Assembly: GCA_943370295.1 (NCBI GenBank) | Contig: CALRQL020000017.1 | Coordinates: 10,276 to 74,275 of the forward strand | Source of the DNA: SB11 sp943370295 | GTDB lineage: Bacteria; Bacteroidota; Bacteroidia; UBA8524 | Reading direction: 5' to 3' | Length of the DNA stretch: 64,000 bases | Shown here: in pieces, positions 32,148 through 42,013 of the stretch | Numbering within the stretch: the stretch's first letter is position 1 | Layout of the letters: every line of letters starts with the position of its first letter | Position numbers and translations under genes: made by a program | The notes under the pieces: generated by a model | Database searches by the model: none | The model's input: the letters and a program-made list of their open reading frames with translations, nothing else | Told to the model about the DNA's origin: nothing

Positions 32148-35063
32148 ATGATACGGGTTTTTTGGGTTGTTTTAGGATTTTGTTTAGCGGCAACACAGGT
32201 GGTGGCGCAACCGGATGGTGTTTCGCCCAAAGACCGTTGGGTAGATTCTGTGTTTAACTTGCTTACGCGTGAAGAGCGCATCGGGCAGTTAATTATGGCC
32301 TCGGCATTTTCATCCGGTCCTGAAAAAAACTCGAAAGAAATTTTAAAACTCATTAAAGAGAATAAAATAGGCGGGGTGATTTTCTTTAAAGGCACACCCG
32401 AAGCCCAAGCTACACTTACCAACGCCTATCAAAAGAAAAGCAATATCCCGCTGTTGATTGCCATTGACGGCGAATGGGGCGTGGCCATGCGCCTCAGCAA
32501 TGTAATAAAGTTCTCGCGCCAAATGGGACTGGCTGCTGCCAATAACGACAGCCTTGTGTACCGCATGGGCGAAGAGATTGCCAAACAATGCAAAACACTG
32601 GGCATACACATCAACTTTGCGCCCGTGGCCGATATTAACAACAACCCCGGCAACCCTGTAATTAACGACCGCTCTTTTGGCGATGATAAATACATGGTAA
32701 CGCGCCTTGCGGGGATGTATATGCGGGGGATGCAGGATAACGGGGTGATGGCCTGCCTGAAACACTTTCCCGGTCACGGCGATACTAAAACCGACTCTCA
32801 CCACGGTTTGCCCGAAATAGGTTTCCCGTTTAAACGGTTAGATACACTGGAGCTTTATCCCTTTAAACAACTAATGAAAGAGGGCGCGGCCAGCATTATG
32901 GTGGCACACATGCGCATACCCGCGTTTGATACTGCCTCTAACGTGGCGGTGAGTTTATCGCCGCATCTTATCAATCATTACATAAAATACACCTTAAACT
33001 ACAAAGGCCTTGTGTTTACGGATGCCTTGAACATGAAGGGGGTTGCTGCCTATTACACCCAGCCTGAAATTGCCGTAAAATCATTACAGGCGGGCAATGA
33101 TATTTTGCTGTGCCCCACCCAAATACCCAAGGTAATTGCTGCGGTGAATGTTGCCCTTAACAACTGCGATATTGATACCAACCAGTTTAATAAATCGGTA
33201 AAAAAGGTGTTGGCGGCTAAGTACCAAATGGGGCTTACAACGGCTCCCAAAGTAAGCCTTACCAATATTACCAAACGCATCAACCCGCCATCGGCCATGC
33301 TGCTGCAAGAGCAAATGGCTGCCCAGCAAATTACGGTGGTGAAAAACGGTAAAAAACTGCTGCCTGTTAAATCGCCCGATAAGAAAAAAATAGCCTCCAT
33401 TGCGTTGGGTTTCTCTACCAAAACCGCCTTTCAGCAAATGTTGGGCAACTACGCCCGCGTGGATTATTACCAATACGGCTTGGGAGTGGATAGTGCCACG
33501 TTTGAAACGGTATTGCAATCCATCAAACAAAAGAATTACGATGTTATCATCGTAAGCCTGCACAATACCAACCGCAACCCCAACGATTATTACGGACTTA
33601 ACCCCAACGCTATTGGGTTTACCAACCGATTGAACGAAGAGGAAAACGTGGTTTTAGTGAGCTTCGGTATTCCGTACAACCTGCTTTATTTTCCTAATTG
33701 CAAAAGTTTGGTGGTGGGTTATCAGGATACGGATATTAACCAAGAAAAAGCCGCTCAGTTGATTTTCGGGGTGATAAACAACCACGCCAAACTACCGGTA
33801 ACCATTTCTGCCGAATACCCCAAAAATGCAGGGATAACCACTGATACGCTAAAACAACTGTTGCGCTACACTACGCCAGAAGCATTGGGCTACAACTCGC
33901 ACGATTTTGAGCAACTGGATGCGGTGGTAAACAAAGCCATCCGCCAAAAGGCATTGCCCGGCGGGCAGTTGTTGGTGGCCAAAGGCGGTAATGTTATTTA
34001 CAGCAAGGCCTACGGCTATACTACCTACGATAAGAAAACACCCATCACCAACGATATGCTGTACGACATTGCCTCGATGAGTAAGGTAATGGGCACCACG
34101 TTGGCGGTGATGCGCCTGCACGAAAAGGGCGAGATTGATTTGGACAAGCCCGTATCTAAATACCTGAAAGACCTGCGCAAAACGAATAAAAAGGATATTA
34201 CCATTAAGCAGTTGCTAACCCACACGGGCGGCTTGAAGGCGTGGATTCCGTTTTACCGCTCAACGCTTGACGATAGTTTGCGCCTGAATAATATTTACTG
34301 TTACGAAGAAGGCGGACAGTACGTGTGCAAGGTGGCGGATAACCTGTATATGCGCAGCGATTATAAAGACACTTTGTGGCAGATAATACTGGATTCTGAG
34401 GTTTCGCCTGCGGGTAAATATGTGTACAGCGATTTGGGCTTTATCATGCTGCAACGCTTGGTGGAACAAATTGCCGAAGAGCCACTGAATGACTATGTTG
34501 AAAAGCATTTTTACAAGCCGCTCGGGCTGAGCACCATGACGTATTTGCCGTTGGAGAAGGTTGACCGCACGATGATTGCGCCCACGGAAGACGATAAGGA
34601 GTTCCGCCGCCAGTTGGTGTGGGGCTACGTGCACGACCCTGCTGCTGCTATGCTGGGCGGCGTGGCCGGCCATGCGGGTTTGTTCTCAAACAGTAACGAT
34701 GTGGCGGTGGTGCTGCAAATGCTGCTGAACAACGGTGAGTACGGGGGCAAGCGCTATTTTAAAAAGGAAACGGTGGAGTTGTTTACGGCTAAACAACTGG
34801 ACGAGTGCCGCCGCGGGTTGGGCTGGGACAAGCCTGAACCGGATAAAACCAAGGGCAACCCAACGGCAGATAATGTGCCGTATGCTGCCTTTGGACACAG
34901 TGGGTTTACGGGCACTATTTGCTGGGCCGACCCTGAAAACGGTATTATATACATTTTCCTGAGTAACCGTGTGTACCCCAGTGCCGAAAACAACCTGATT
35001 ACTAAAAACAACGTGCGCTCTAAACTGCACGAGTTGGTGTACAGCATTTTGGTGGGGAAGTAA
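32148..35063 (+). CDS. GH3 N-acetylhexosaminidase-like / serine beta-lactamase-like fusion
   Basis: 971 residues with a signal peptide (MIRVFWVVLGFCLAATQVVA). Residues about 30-370 are a family 3 glycoside hydrolase of the NagZ type: KHFPGHGDTKTDSHHGLP carries the His/Asp dyad, and the Asp nucleophile is in VFTDALNMKGV. A GH3 C-terminal-like domain covers about 390-570. Residues 580-971 are a class C beta-lactamase/PBP4-like serine hydrolase: SxxK in SMSKVM, YxD/N in YSDLG, and HSG in GHSGFTG. It probably processes peptidoglycan fragments in the periplasm, cutting GlcNAc linkages and acting on peptides or esters. It is divergent from murF-alr. Both active sites appear intact. Confidence 0.9.
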   Translation: MIRVFWVVLGFCLAATQVVAQPDGVSPKDRWVDSVFNLLTREERIGQLIMASAFSSGPEKNSKEILKLIKENKIGGVIFFKGTPEAQATLTNAYQKKSNIPLLIAIDGEWGVAMRLSNVIKFSRQMGLAAANNDSLVYRMGEEIAKQCKTLGIHINFAPVADINNNPGNPVINDRSFGDDKYMVTRLAGMYMRGMQDNGVMACLKHFPGHGDTKTDSHHGLPEIGFPFKRLDTLELYPFKQLMKEGAASIMVAHMRIPAFDTASNVAVSLSPHLINHYIKYTLNYKGLVFTDALNMKGVAAYYTQPEIAVKSLQAGNDILLCPTQIPKVIAAVNVALNNCDIDTNQFNKSVKKVLAAKYQMGLTTAPKVSLTNITKRINPPSAMLLQEQMAAQQITVVKNGKKLLPVKSPDKKKIASIALGFSTKTAFQQMLGNYARVDYYQYGLGVDSATFETVLQSIKQKNYDVIIVSLHNTNRNPNDYYGLNPNAIGFTNRLNEEENVVLVSFGIPYNLLYFPNCKSLVVGYQDTDINQEKAAQLIFGVINNHAKLPVTISAEYPKNAGITTDTLKQLLRYTTPEALGYNSHDFEQLDAVVNKAIRQKALPGGQLLVAKGGNVIYSKAYGYTTYDKKTPITNDMLYDIASMSKVMGTTLAVMRLHEKGEIDLDKPVSKYLKDLRKTNKKDITIKQLLTHTGGLKAWIPFYRSTLDDSLRLNNIYCYEEGGQYVCKVADNLYMRSDYKDTLWQIILDSEVSPAGKYVYSDLGFIMLQRLVEQIAEEPLNDYVEKHFYKPLGLSTMTYLPLEKVDRTMIAPTEDDKEFRRQLVWGYVHDPAAAMLGGVAGHAGLFSNSNDVAVVLQMLLNNGEYGGKRYFKKETVELFTAKQLDECRRGLGWDKPEPDKTKGNPTADNVPYAAFGHSGFTGTICWADPENGIIYIFLSNRVYPSAENNLITKNNVRSKLHELVYSILVGK

Positions 35064-35183
35064 TGTAGCTGACGGGGTGCCGTTTACTATATTATTAAAA
35101 CCATATTCTGTGCGCTACGATACGTAAACAAACCAATTAAAACTAATCTCCTATTTTTACGCTGATTTTACACCTCTAGTACT

Positions 35184-37163
35184 ATGCGATTAACCGATAT
35201 ACTAAAAGACTCTGATTACAAGCTTTCCCAATTTAGCCCTGATAAAATACAGTTTATTGAAAACAATATAGAAATACGTGATGTGAGGGGAAAAGAGACC
35301 CCTTATTTTAATTGCCTGATACGAAAAAAAGCGGTTAAGCTATCTCCTGAAGAAGTAGTGCGGCAACTGTTTATAATGATACTAATGCAGGACATGGGTT
35401 ACCCTGCAAGCCGTATAGAGCTGGAATATGCTGTATCGTTTGGGCGGGAAAAGAAACGTGCCGACATAGTAATATTTGATAAAGACAAAACTACTGCCAC
35501 TTATATGATAGTGGAGGTGAAAAAGCCCAAACTAAAAGACGGTAAAGAGCAACTAAAATCATACTGTAACGCCACGGGAGCGCCTATCGGCGTGTGGAGC
35601 AACGGCGACCAAATATCATACTACCACCGCAAAGACCCTAATTTTTTTGAAGATATACCCGGCATACCGCACGCCAACCAGAGGTTATCCGACATTTTGG
35701 GAGAACGTTGGACAATGGCCGACCTGATAAAACACGACAAGCTGGTTACCGAGCGTAAATCGCTGAAAAGTTTGATTGTTGAAATGGAAGATGAGGTGCT
35801 TGCCAATGCAGGGGTGGATGTATTTGAAGAGCTTTTTAAGCTGATATTTACCAAGCTGTACGATGAAATGGAAAGCGGTCGTAACGCGAGCCGCCACCTC
35901 GACTTTAAAAACTACGGAGATACTGAAACTGAACTAAAGACGAAAATACAGGCGTTGTTTGAACGGGCAAAAAGCAAATGGGAGGGTGTTTTTTCCCCAG
36001 ATGCTAAAATTGGCCTCACCCCTTCCCATCTTTCAGTTTGTGTGTCTTCGTTGCAAAACGTAAAGCTATTCAACTCTAACCTTGAAGTAGTAGATGAAGC
36101 CTTTGAATACCTGATAAGCAAAAGCAGCAAGGGAGAAAAGGGGCAATATTTTACCCCCCGCTATGTGATAGATATGTGTGTAAAGATGCTGAACCCGCAA
36201 GAAAACGAAACGCTAATAGACACGGCGGCGGGCAGTTGCGGTTTTCCGGTACATGCTATTTTTAAAGTGTGGCGAGACATATTGAAGGAAGAGGGGAAAG
36301 AAGAAAGCCACCTGTTTACTACCGAAAAAAAAGGCGGCCGCTACGAAGATTATGTAACCAACAACGTATTTGCCATTGATTTTGACGAAAAAGCCGTGCG
36401 CGTGGGCCGCACCCTGAACCTAATAGCGGGCGACGGGCAAACCAACGTGCTGCACATGAACACGCTGGATTATGAGCGTTGGGACGAAAACCTGAAAGAC
36501 GAGGAGTGGATGGATATATACGGCATCGGATGGACTAAACTGAAAAAATTGCGCGCTACCAAAAACAGCAACCGCGATTTTGGTTTTGATGTGCTGATGG
36601 CCAACCCACCCTTTGCAGGCGATATTAAAGAAAGCCGCATATTGGCCAAATATGATTTGGGCAAAAAGCCCGACGGCAAAATGCAAACTGCTGTTGGCCG
36701 CGATATATTATTTATAGAGCGTAACCTTGATTTTTTGAAGCCCGGCGGACGCATGGCTGTGGTATTGCCGCAAGGCCGTTTTAATAACAGCAGCGATAAG
36801 GCCATACGCGAATACATAGCCGAACGTTGCCGCATATTAGCCGTAGTGGGTTTACACGGCAACGTGTTTAAACCCCATACGGGTACCAAAACCAGCGTAT
36901 TGTTTGTGCAAAAATGGGACGCTAAACTGTGCCCCAAGCGCGACGATTACCCCATATTTTTTGCTACCATGCAAGCCTCCAGCAAAGACAACAGCGGGGA
37001 CAAAATATATGTGAAAGACGAGGCCACAGGCGAGTATAAACTTGACCAACACGGCCACCTGATTGTGGAACATGACCTTTTCAACCACGAAGGTTTAACC
37101 CACGACGGTATAGCCGAAGCTTTTATAGAGTTTGCCAAAAAAGAACAGTTAAGTTTTTTTTAA
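35184..37163 (+). CDS. restriction-modification protein: N-terminal nuclease plus N6-adenine methyltransferase
   Basis: 659 residues. Residues about 50-170 are a type I R-protein N-terminal-like nuclease domain with the PD-(D/E)xK core: D94 in KRADIVIFD and E111-x-K113 in YMIVEVKKP. A helical HsdM-type spacer leads to the methyltransferase: GQYFTPRYV, SAM motif I in DTAAGSCGFP, catalytic MANPPFAGD, and an HTGTKTSVLFVQ C-terminal strand. No translocase motor is encoded nearby, so the layout resembles BcgI-like type IIB or type IIG enzymes rather than a classical type I system. The end of the gene is a T8 run (LSFF then TAA). A one-base slip there enters the frame of the specificity subunit, so the two may have been one polypeptide. 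Confidence 0.85.
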   Translation: MRLTDILKDSDYKLSQFSPDKIQFIENNIEIRDVRGKETPYFNCLIRKKAVKLSPEEVVRQLFIMILMQDMGYPASRIELEYAVSFGREKKRADIVIFDKDKTTATYMIVEVKKPKLKDGKEQLKSYCNATGAPIGVWSNGDQISYYHRKDPNFFEDIPGIPHANQRLSDILGERWTMADLIKHDKLVTERKSLKSLIVEMEDEVLANAGVDVFEELFKLIFTKLYDEMESGRNASRHLDFKNYGDTETELKTKIQALFERAKSKWEGVFSPDAKIGLTPSHLSVCVSSLQNVKLFNSNLEVVDEAFEYLISKSSKGEKGQYFTPRYVIDMCVKMLNPQENETLIDTAAGSCGFPVHAIFKVWRDILKEEGKEESHLFTTEKKGGRYEDYVTNNVFAIDFDEKAVRVGRTLNLIAGDGQTNVLHMNTLDYERWDENLKDEEWMDIYGIGWTKLKKLRATKNSNRDFGFDVLMANPPFAGDIKESRILAKYDLGKKPDGKMQTAVGRDILFIERNLDFLKPGGRMAVVLPQGRFNNSSDKAIREYIAERCRILAVVGLHGNVFKPHTGTKTSVLFVQKWDAKLCPKRDDYPIFFATMQASSKDNSGDKIYVKDEATGEYKLDQHGHLIVEHDLFNHEGLTHDGIAEAFIEFAKKEQLSFF

Positions 37164-37309
37164 ACAGCCCCTTTAACGAAGCCAAATACAAGGCATTGTT
37201 AGAGGGGCTGGAGATTAGAGAACCCTTTTATCAAGAGACAGTAGAAAATAAAGATTTTCGTTTTGATAGCGACTTCTACACGAAACAACCCAAAAAAATC
37301 CATTATTAA
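37142..37309 (+). pseudogene. 5' part of the specificity subunit in another frame
   Basis: This frame encodes FNEAKYKALLEGLEI and FRFDSDFYTKQPKK, which is the normal N-terminus of a type I/IIG specificity protein, before ending at TAA (37307-37309). It has no ATG and overlaps the methyltransferase end. A single extra A in the A7 run at 37292-37298 would join it in frame to the ORF at 37366 (reading QPKKNPLLIYEKIGNCIEYA). This is direct evidence that the specificity gene is split. Confidence 0.7.
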
Positions 37310-37365
37310 TTTATGAGAAAATTGGCAACTGCATTGAATACGCTCAATATGGGGTTTCAATTTCA

Positions 37366-38649
37366 ATGAACGAAGAAGGGATTGGTTATCCTATTTATAG
37401 AATGAACGAGATACACACGATGATGTGTGATTTAGACGTTGATAAAAATGCGGTACTAAGTGTTACAGAAAAAAATCTCTTTGTATTAAGAGATCGGGAT
37501 GTTCTGTTTAACAGAACCAATTCTTTTGAATGGGTTGGAAGAACAGGTATATATAGGAAAATTGATCCAAGAGATTTTGTATTTGCCTCATATTTAGTTC
37601 GTTTTGTTCCAAAAGAAAGCGTATTACTCCCAGAATATCTTACTACTTTTCTAAATACAAAATTTGGGGTTTGGGACTTGAAAAGACGGGCGAGGCAATC
37701 CATTAATCAAACAAATATTAACCCTGAAGAAGTAAAAGAAGTTGATATCCCCTTATTGCACTTAGATTTTCAAAATTTAATAAAACAGTGTTTTGATATT
37801 GCACATCAAAATAGAATTACTGCAAAACAAACATACACCCAAGCCGAACAAATCCTTTTACAAGAATTAGGTTTGTCGGATACCGAAATAAAGAGAGTTG
37901 AACCCCCATACCAAGAAGTTAACTATTCCGTAAAGTCGTTTAAAAATTCTTTTATACAAACAGGCAGGTTAGATGCTGAATATTACCAGTTGAAATATGA
38001 GGAAATTGAAAAGCAATTTGATAATTATAGGAGAATAAAACTTTCTGAGTTAGTAAACTATCCTATTTCAAGTGGCATTACCCCAAAAGCTGGCGGCGAT
38101 GATTATACAGACGAAAGTAGAGGGATTCCTTTTGTGAGAGCCGTGGACTTACAAGATGGTCAAGTATCAGTGATAAATTTTAATTATATTAAGCCTGAAA
38201 TACATAATGGTATTTTAAAACGGACACAGTTAAAAAATGGTGATGTGCTTTTTTCTATTGCTGGTACTGTTGGTCGATGTGCTGTGTTTAAACATGATTT
38301 TGAGGCTAATATAAATCAAGCTGTTGCGATTTTAAGGTTTGATGAAGATGTAATTAATAGATTTTATTTAATGGTGTTATTTAATTCTCCAGTTGGTAAA
38401 TCATTTGTTGAAAAATATTCGCGACAAGGGTTGCAAACAAATCTCAACCTAACAGAAGTTGGGGATTTGAGCATTCCGATTATTGAGTATTCAAAACAAC
38501 AACAAATAGCCAAATGGGTTGAAGAGAGTTTTGCTTTAAAACAGCAAGCCCGTCAATTGTTGGAAGCCGCCAAACGGGCAGTAGAAATAGCCATAGAACA
38601 AAACGAAGAGGCTGCAATGGCTTATTTGCAGCCTTATTTAGCAGTATAA
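37366..38649 (+). CDS. specificity (S) subunit, N-terminally truncated by frameshift
   Basis: 427 residues in the main frame. The frame is open upstream to about 37270, where it encodes LIYEKIGNCIEYAQYGVSIS, so the ATG at 37366 is probably not the real start. It has target-recognition domain 1 (to about 150), a coiled-coil spacer with the LLQELGL segment, TRD2 (about 210-380) and a C-terminal helix (SFALKQQARQLLEAAKRAVE). It should direct the preceding nuclease-methyltransferase to its DNA site. If the two upstream homopolymer runs (T8 and A7) each had one more base, 35184-38649 would be one 1,155-residue R-M-S protein. Sequencing error, phase variation and real inactivation are all possible. 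Confidence 0.75.
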   Translation: MNEEGIGYPIYRMNEIHTMMCDLDVDKNAVLSVTEKNLFVLRDRDVLFNRTNSFEWVGRTGIYRKIDPRDFVFASYLVRFVPKESVLLPEYLTTFLNTKFGVWDLKRRARQSINQTNINPEEVKEVDIPLLHLDFQNLIKQCFDIAHQNRITAKQTYTQAEQILLQELGLSDTEIKRVEPPYQEVNYSVKSFKNSFIQTGRLDAEYYQLKYEEIEKQFDNYRRIKLSELVNYPISSGITPKAGGDDYTDESRGIPFVRAVDLQDGQVSVINFNYIKPEIHNGILKRTQLKNGDVLFSIAGTVGRCAVFKHDFEANINQAVAILRFDEDVINRFYLMVLFNSPVGKSFVEKYSRQGLQTNLNLTEVGDLSIPIIEYSKQQQIAKWVEESFALKQQARQLLEAAKRAVEIAIEQNEEAAMAYLQPYLAV

Positions 38650-38656
38650 GCATATA

Positions 38657-38859
38657 GCCTGCGCGGGAATGACCGGGTGCTGCGCGTGGCTTGTCATTCT
38701 GAATGAAATGAAGAATCTTATTACAACTGTGTTGACAGAGCGGGTAAGATGTTTCGCTATCACTCAACATGACAAAGTGAGTGTCATGCCGTCCGACACC
38801 CCCTTGTGTTCCCCCTTTATAGTAGCAAGGCTTGCGCACGGGCATTGTGGGCTGTTGTG
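38657..38859 (+). repeat. tandem repeat unit 1 (about 200 bp)
   Basis: It runs from GCCTGCGCGGGAATGACCGG through TGTCATTCTGAATGAAATGA, TTACAACTGTGTTGACAG, AAGATGTTTCGCTATC and CCCCCTTGTGTTCCCCCTTT. It recurs 263 bp downstream, and its core is an inverted copy of 17276-17360. No coding potential. Confidence 0.8.
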
Positions 38860-38919
38860 CGGTTGCCAGTCATTCCCTTTTCCAAGGGAATCCGCGCGAA
38901 GGTTTGGGGATAGATTCCC

Positions 38920-39121
38920 GCCTGCGCGGGAATGACGGGGTGCAACGCGTGGACTGTCATTCTGAATGAAATGAAGAATCTTATTACAACTGTGTTGACA
39001 GCGCGGGATAAGATGTTTCGCTATCGCTCAACAGGACAATGCGAGTATCATGCCGTCCTACACCCCCTTGTGTTCCCCCTTTATAGGGGCAAGGCTTGCG
39101 CGCGGGCACTGTGGTTGTTCC
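38920..39121 (+). repeat. tandem repeat unit 2 (about 200 bp)
   Basis: Same order of blocks as 38657-38859 with scattered substitutions. Between the units (38860-38919) are nested hairpins of the CATTCCC...GGGAAT type. The rest of the 38650-39355 gap is repeats only; I see no gene there. Confidence 0.8.
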
Positions 39122-39197
39122 CATTGTGGCGTTTCTCCAATTACTGCATATCTCCGCCGTTCTTTGACCACCCTACGATTTTTTGAGTAATCGCCCA

Positions 39198-39260
39198 AAA
39201 CCCTTGTGCGGTGCGTAACAAAAATAACAGCATAACTCAGTAACTGCATAACACCGTAAC
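39198..39260 (-). repeat. 63-bp dispersed repeat, copy 2
   Basis: The reverse complement matches 24260-24322 at about 90%. It lies about 95 bp upstream of the start of the membrane protein at 39356. Confidence 0.75.
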
Positions 39261-39355
39261 AAGTGTTTTCGTTGTTTTTACTGTTCTTATTTGTGGTTAA
39301 AATCCACCCTACGCTAACAAAATCACCCTTGTTTTCCTTAGGTTTGCTCTACCGC

Positions 39356-41197
39356 ATGAAGGTGATTCATAAAATATCGTTTTACGTGGCGCTTTCGCTT
39401 ACACTGCTGCTGGTAGTGTCGCGATTGGCTACCCCCGCCCGCAATGTGCTGAGTTGGGACGTGATGGGCTATTACATTTACCTGCCCGCCACGTTTATTT
39501 ACGACGACCTTACGGTACAAAACAAGCAATGGGTTGACGATATCATTGAAAAGTACAAGCCCACCGCTACGTTCTACCAAGCCGTTAAACAGCCCGACGG
39601 TCGCTGGGTGATGCGCTACACCAGCGGTTTGGCGTTGATTAATGCGCCGTTCTTTTTCGCTGCGCACGGATATGCAGGGCTTGCCGGTTATCCGCAAGAC
39701 GGATTTTCGCCGCCCTACCAATGGGGTATGGTGCTGGGGGCTTTGTTCTACACCCTATTGGGGTTGTGGTTGTGCCGCAAATTGCTGCTGCGCTTTTTTG
39801 ATGACAAACTCACCGCCCTATTGCTTGGCTTGTTGGTAATAGGCACCAACTACTACCAAATAACCGTGTTTGCAGGTACTATGCCCCACAACTACTTGTT
39901 TACCTTGTACGTGGTATTGTTGCTAAACACCCTTAAATGGCATGAAAATCCTACCCTTGGCAGTGCCTTTTTAATAGGGTTAATGACAGGCTTAATTGCC
40001 CTGATACGCCCCAATGAATTGGTGGTTATCCTTATTCCTTTGCTGTGGGGTATTACGGGCTTTAATGCCACTATTGTTGAAAAACTGCAATTGGTATTTA
40101 AAAAATTCGGGCACGTAATCGTGCTGGGTGTCGGTGTTCTTTTAGGCGGCTGCGTACAGCTGATTTACTGGAAATACGCTGCCGGTCATTGGTTGTATTA
40201 CAGCTATCAAGACCCCGGGGTGGGCTTTGATTTAAAATCGCCGCACACGGTAGATTTTTTGTTTAGCTACCGCAAAGGCTGGTTTGTATATACTCCGGTA
40301 ATGCTGTTGGCCGTGCTTGGGTTTACTTCGTTGTTCAGGCAAAACCGCAAACTGTTTTGGGGCTTTACCGCCTACTTTATCATTAACCTGTACATTGCTT
40401 CAAGCTGGAGCGTGTGGTGGTATGCGGGCGGTAGTTACAGTTCACGTTCAATGGTGTCGTCGTATGCACTGATGCTTCTTCCGTTGGGGTACTTGCTGCA
40501 ATCACTCACCCAAAGCAAACCGCTGAAAATGCTTACTTATACAGTGCTTGGGGCGATGGTGGTATTGAATGTGTTTCAAACGTGGCAGTTTAAAGCCGGA
40601 ATTTTAGACGGTGAACGGATAACTAAAGCCTACTACTGGCGGGTTTTCGGTAAAACAAGTGTTACGGATGAAGACAAGAAATTGCTTTTGGTAGAGCGCA
40701 GCACTGAAACCATTGAGGTAATGCCTGCTAACGTTGATTTTAGCAAGAAAATATTGGCGAGCTATACCTTTGACTCGGCGAAGGATAATTATGCCCAACA
40801 TTGGGATACGATGGGCTACAACGGACGCGGAAGCCTGAGAATGGGCGAGAATATGGAGTTTTCGCCGGGGATGGATATTAAGTATAAAGACATTACGCAA
40901 AAGGAATATGCTTGGTTGCGGGTGAGTGTGCGGATTTTTGTGCCCCAAAACAGCGAGGGCGGCTTTCCGCTGCTGGCAATGGCCTTTCACCACAAAGATG
41001 CAGCTTATAAATACCGCAGCAGCGAGTTTTTGAACCCTCAACTAAAAAAGGGTCAGTGGAATTTGGTGACGCTTGAATATCAAACTCCCGAGGCTCGCAG
41101 TATTGAAGACAACCTAAAGGTTTACGTTTGGAACCGCGACCGCAAAACGGTGTATATTGATGATTTGACGGTGGAGTGCTTTGAGCCGAGGGATTAA
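39356..41197 (+). CDS. GT-C-like polytopic membrane protein with C-terminal jelly-roll-like domain
   Basis: 613 residues from ATG 39356 (MKVIHKISFYVAL), chosen because the longer frame begins in the dispersed repeat. About ten membrane segments follow an extracytoplasmic loop bearing SWDVMGYYIYLPATFIYDD, the acidic first loop typical of GT-C glycosyltransferases. The last 170 residues are soluble and beta-rich, ending TVYIDDLTVECFE, like carbohydrate-binding jelly rolls. It probably transfers sugar from a lipid carrier on the periplasmic face; donor and acceptor are unknown. Monocistronic. Confidence 0.65.
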   Translation: MKVIHKISFYVALSLTLLLVVSRLATPARNVLSWDVMGYYIYLPATFIYDDLTVQNKQWVDDIIEKYKPTATFYQAVKQPDGRWVMRYTSGLALINAPFFFAAHGYAGLAGYPQDGFSPPYQWGMVLGALFYTLLGLWLCRKLLLRFFDDKLTALLLGLLVIGTNYYQITVFAGTMPHNYLFTLYVVLLLNTLKWHENPTLGSAFLIGLMTGLIALIRPNELVVILIPLLWGITGFNATIVEKLQLVFKKFGHVIVLGVGVLLGGCVQLIYWKYAAGHWLYYSYQDPGVGFDLKSPHTVDFLFSYRKGWFVYTPVMLLAVLGFTSLFRQNRKLFWGFTAYFIINLYIASSWSVWWYAGGSYSSRSMVSSYALMLLPLGYLLQSLTQSKPLKMLTYTVLGAMVVLNVFQTWQFKAGILDGERITKAYYWRVFGKTSVTDEDKKLLLVERSTETIEVMPANVDFSKKILASYTFDSAKDNYAQHWDTMGYNGRGSLRMGENMEFSPGMDIKYKDITQKEYAWLRVSVRIFVPQNSEGGFPLLAMAFHHKDAAYKYRSSEFLNPQLKKGQWNLVTLEYQTPEARSIEDNLKVYVWNRDRKTVYIDDLTVECFEPRD

Positions 41198-41217
41198 AAA
41201 ATTAGTTTAACTAACTA

Positions 41218-41985
41218 TTAATACCTTCCGCTTATAATCTCACTGAGTAGTTTATAGATTTTTTCTTCGTCGCTGCCGTTGGGTAATAAATCAAGGTGTT
41301 TTTGCAGGGTGGTAGTATCGTGGCGTTTGGCCGGGCCTGTTTGCGCCGTTTGTGGTGACAGTGCTTGTATTTTCTCGGCGGTTTCCTTTATCAGCGGACG
41401 CAACAACTTAAAATCAAGCCCCTGGGCTTCTAATATTTTTGCTGCCGACACATACATAGCATTGCTAAAGTTGTTGGCAAATACCGCCGCTAAATGCAAA
41501 TAGCGGCGTTGTTCGGTAGTAATATATTGGACGTTGTTGCTAATGGTGTCGGCTAATGCTTTTAACTGCATTTCGGCTGCTTTGTTATTCCCTTCAATAC
41601 ACAGCGGTACGTCAAAAAAATTAACGGGTTTGCCTGCGCTAAGGCTTTGCAGCGGATAAAACACACCATAATAAGCTGATGTCCCTTCCAACACACTCAT
41701 ATCGACAGCACCCCCGGTATGGGCAATCAAAAACTTGCGATGCGTTAATTGTTCCGCGACTTCTTTTATCCCGTCATCACTCACGCACACCAGTAATATA
41801 TCAATGTCGTCTTTTAGTAAACGCACCTCGTTCACCGCAAAAGCACGGTACGGCTGTGCCAATTGAGCAGCATGATTGGGATTACGGCTATACACCTCAA
41901 AAAGGGTGTGCCCTGCCGCATCCAGTGCTTTAGCCAAATGCCAAGCCACATTGCCTGCGCCTATTATGGATATTTTGTAGGGCAT
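41218..41985 (-). CDS. Rossmann-fold / DUF2520 protein
   Basis: 255 residues. The NAD(P)-binding domain starts YKISIIGAGNVAWHLAKAL, with a VYSRNPNHA second strand. The C-terminal DUF2520 helical domain (about 130-255) has VFANNFSNAMYVSA and PLIKETAEKI. Related to pyrroline-5-carboxylate reductase/6PGDH-like folds; the substrate is unknown. It is 29 bp upstream of the beta-barrel gene's stop on the same strand, so may be downstream in that transcript. Confidence 0.8.
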   Translation of the reverse strand: MPYKISIIGAGNVAWHLAKALDAAGHTLFEVYSRNPNHAAQLAQPYRAFAVNEVRLLKDDIDILLVCVSDDGIKEVAEQLTHRKFLIAHTGGAVDMSVLEGTSAYYGVFYPLQSLSAGKPVNFFDVPLCIEGNNKAAEMQLKALADTISNNVQYITTEQRRYLHLAAVFANNFSNAMYVSAAKILEAQGLDFKLLRPLIKETAEKIQALSPQTAQTGPAKRHDTTTLQKHLDLLPNGSDEEKIYKLLSEIISGRY

Positions 41986-42013
41986 TGTACTACCACAAAG
42001 CTACCTGTTTTAA

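Noticed and set aside
38657..39260. Tandem repeats considered as CRISPR
   Set aside because: Units are about 200 bp, only two in tandem, without short uniform repeats and unique spacers or any cas gene.
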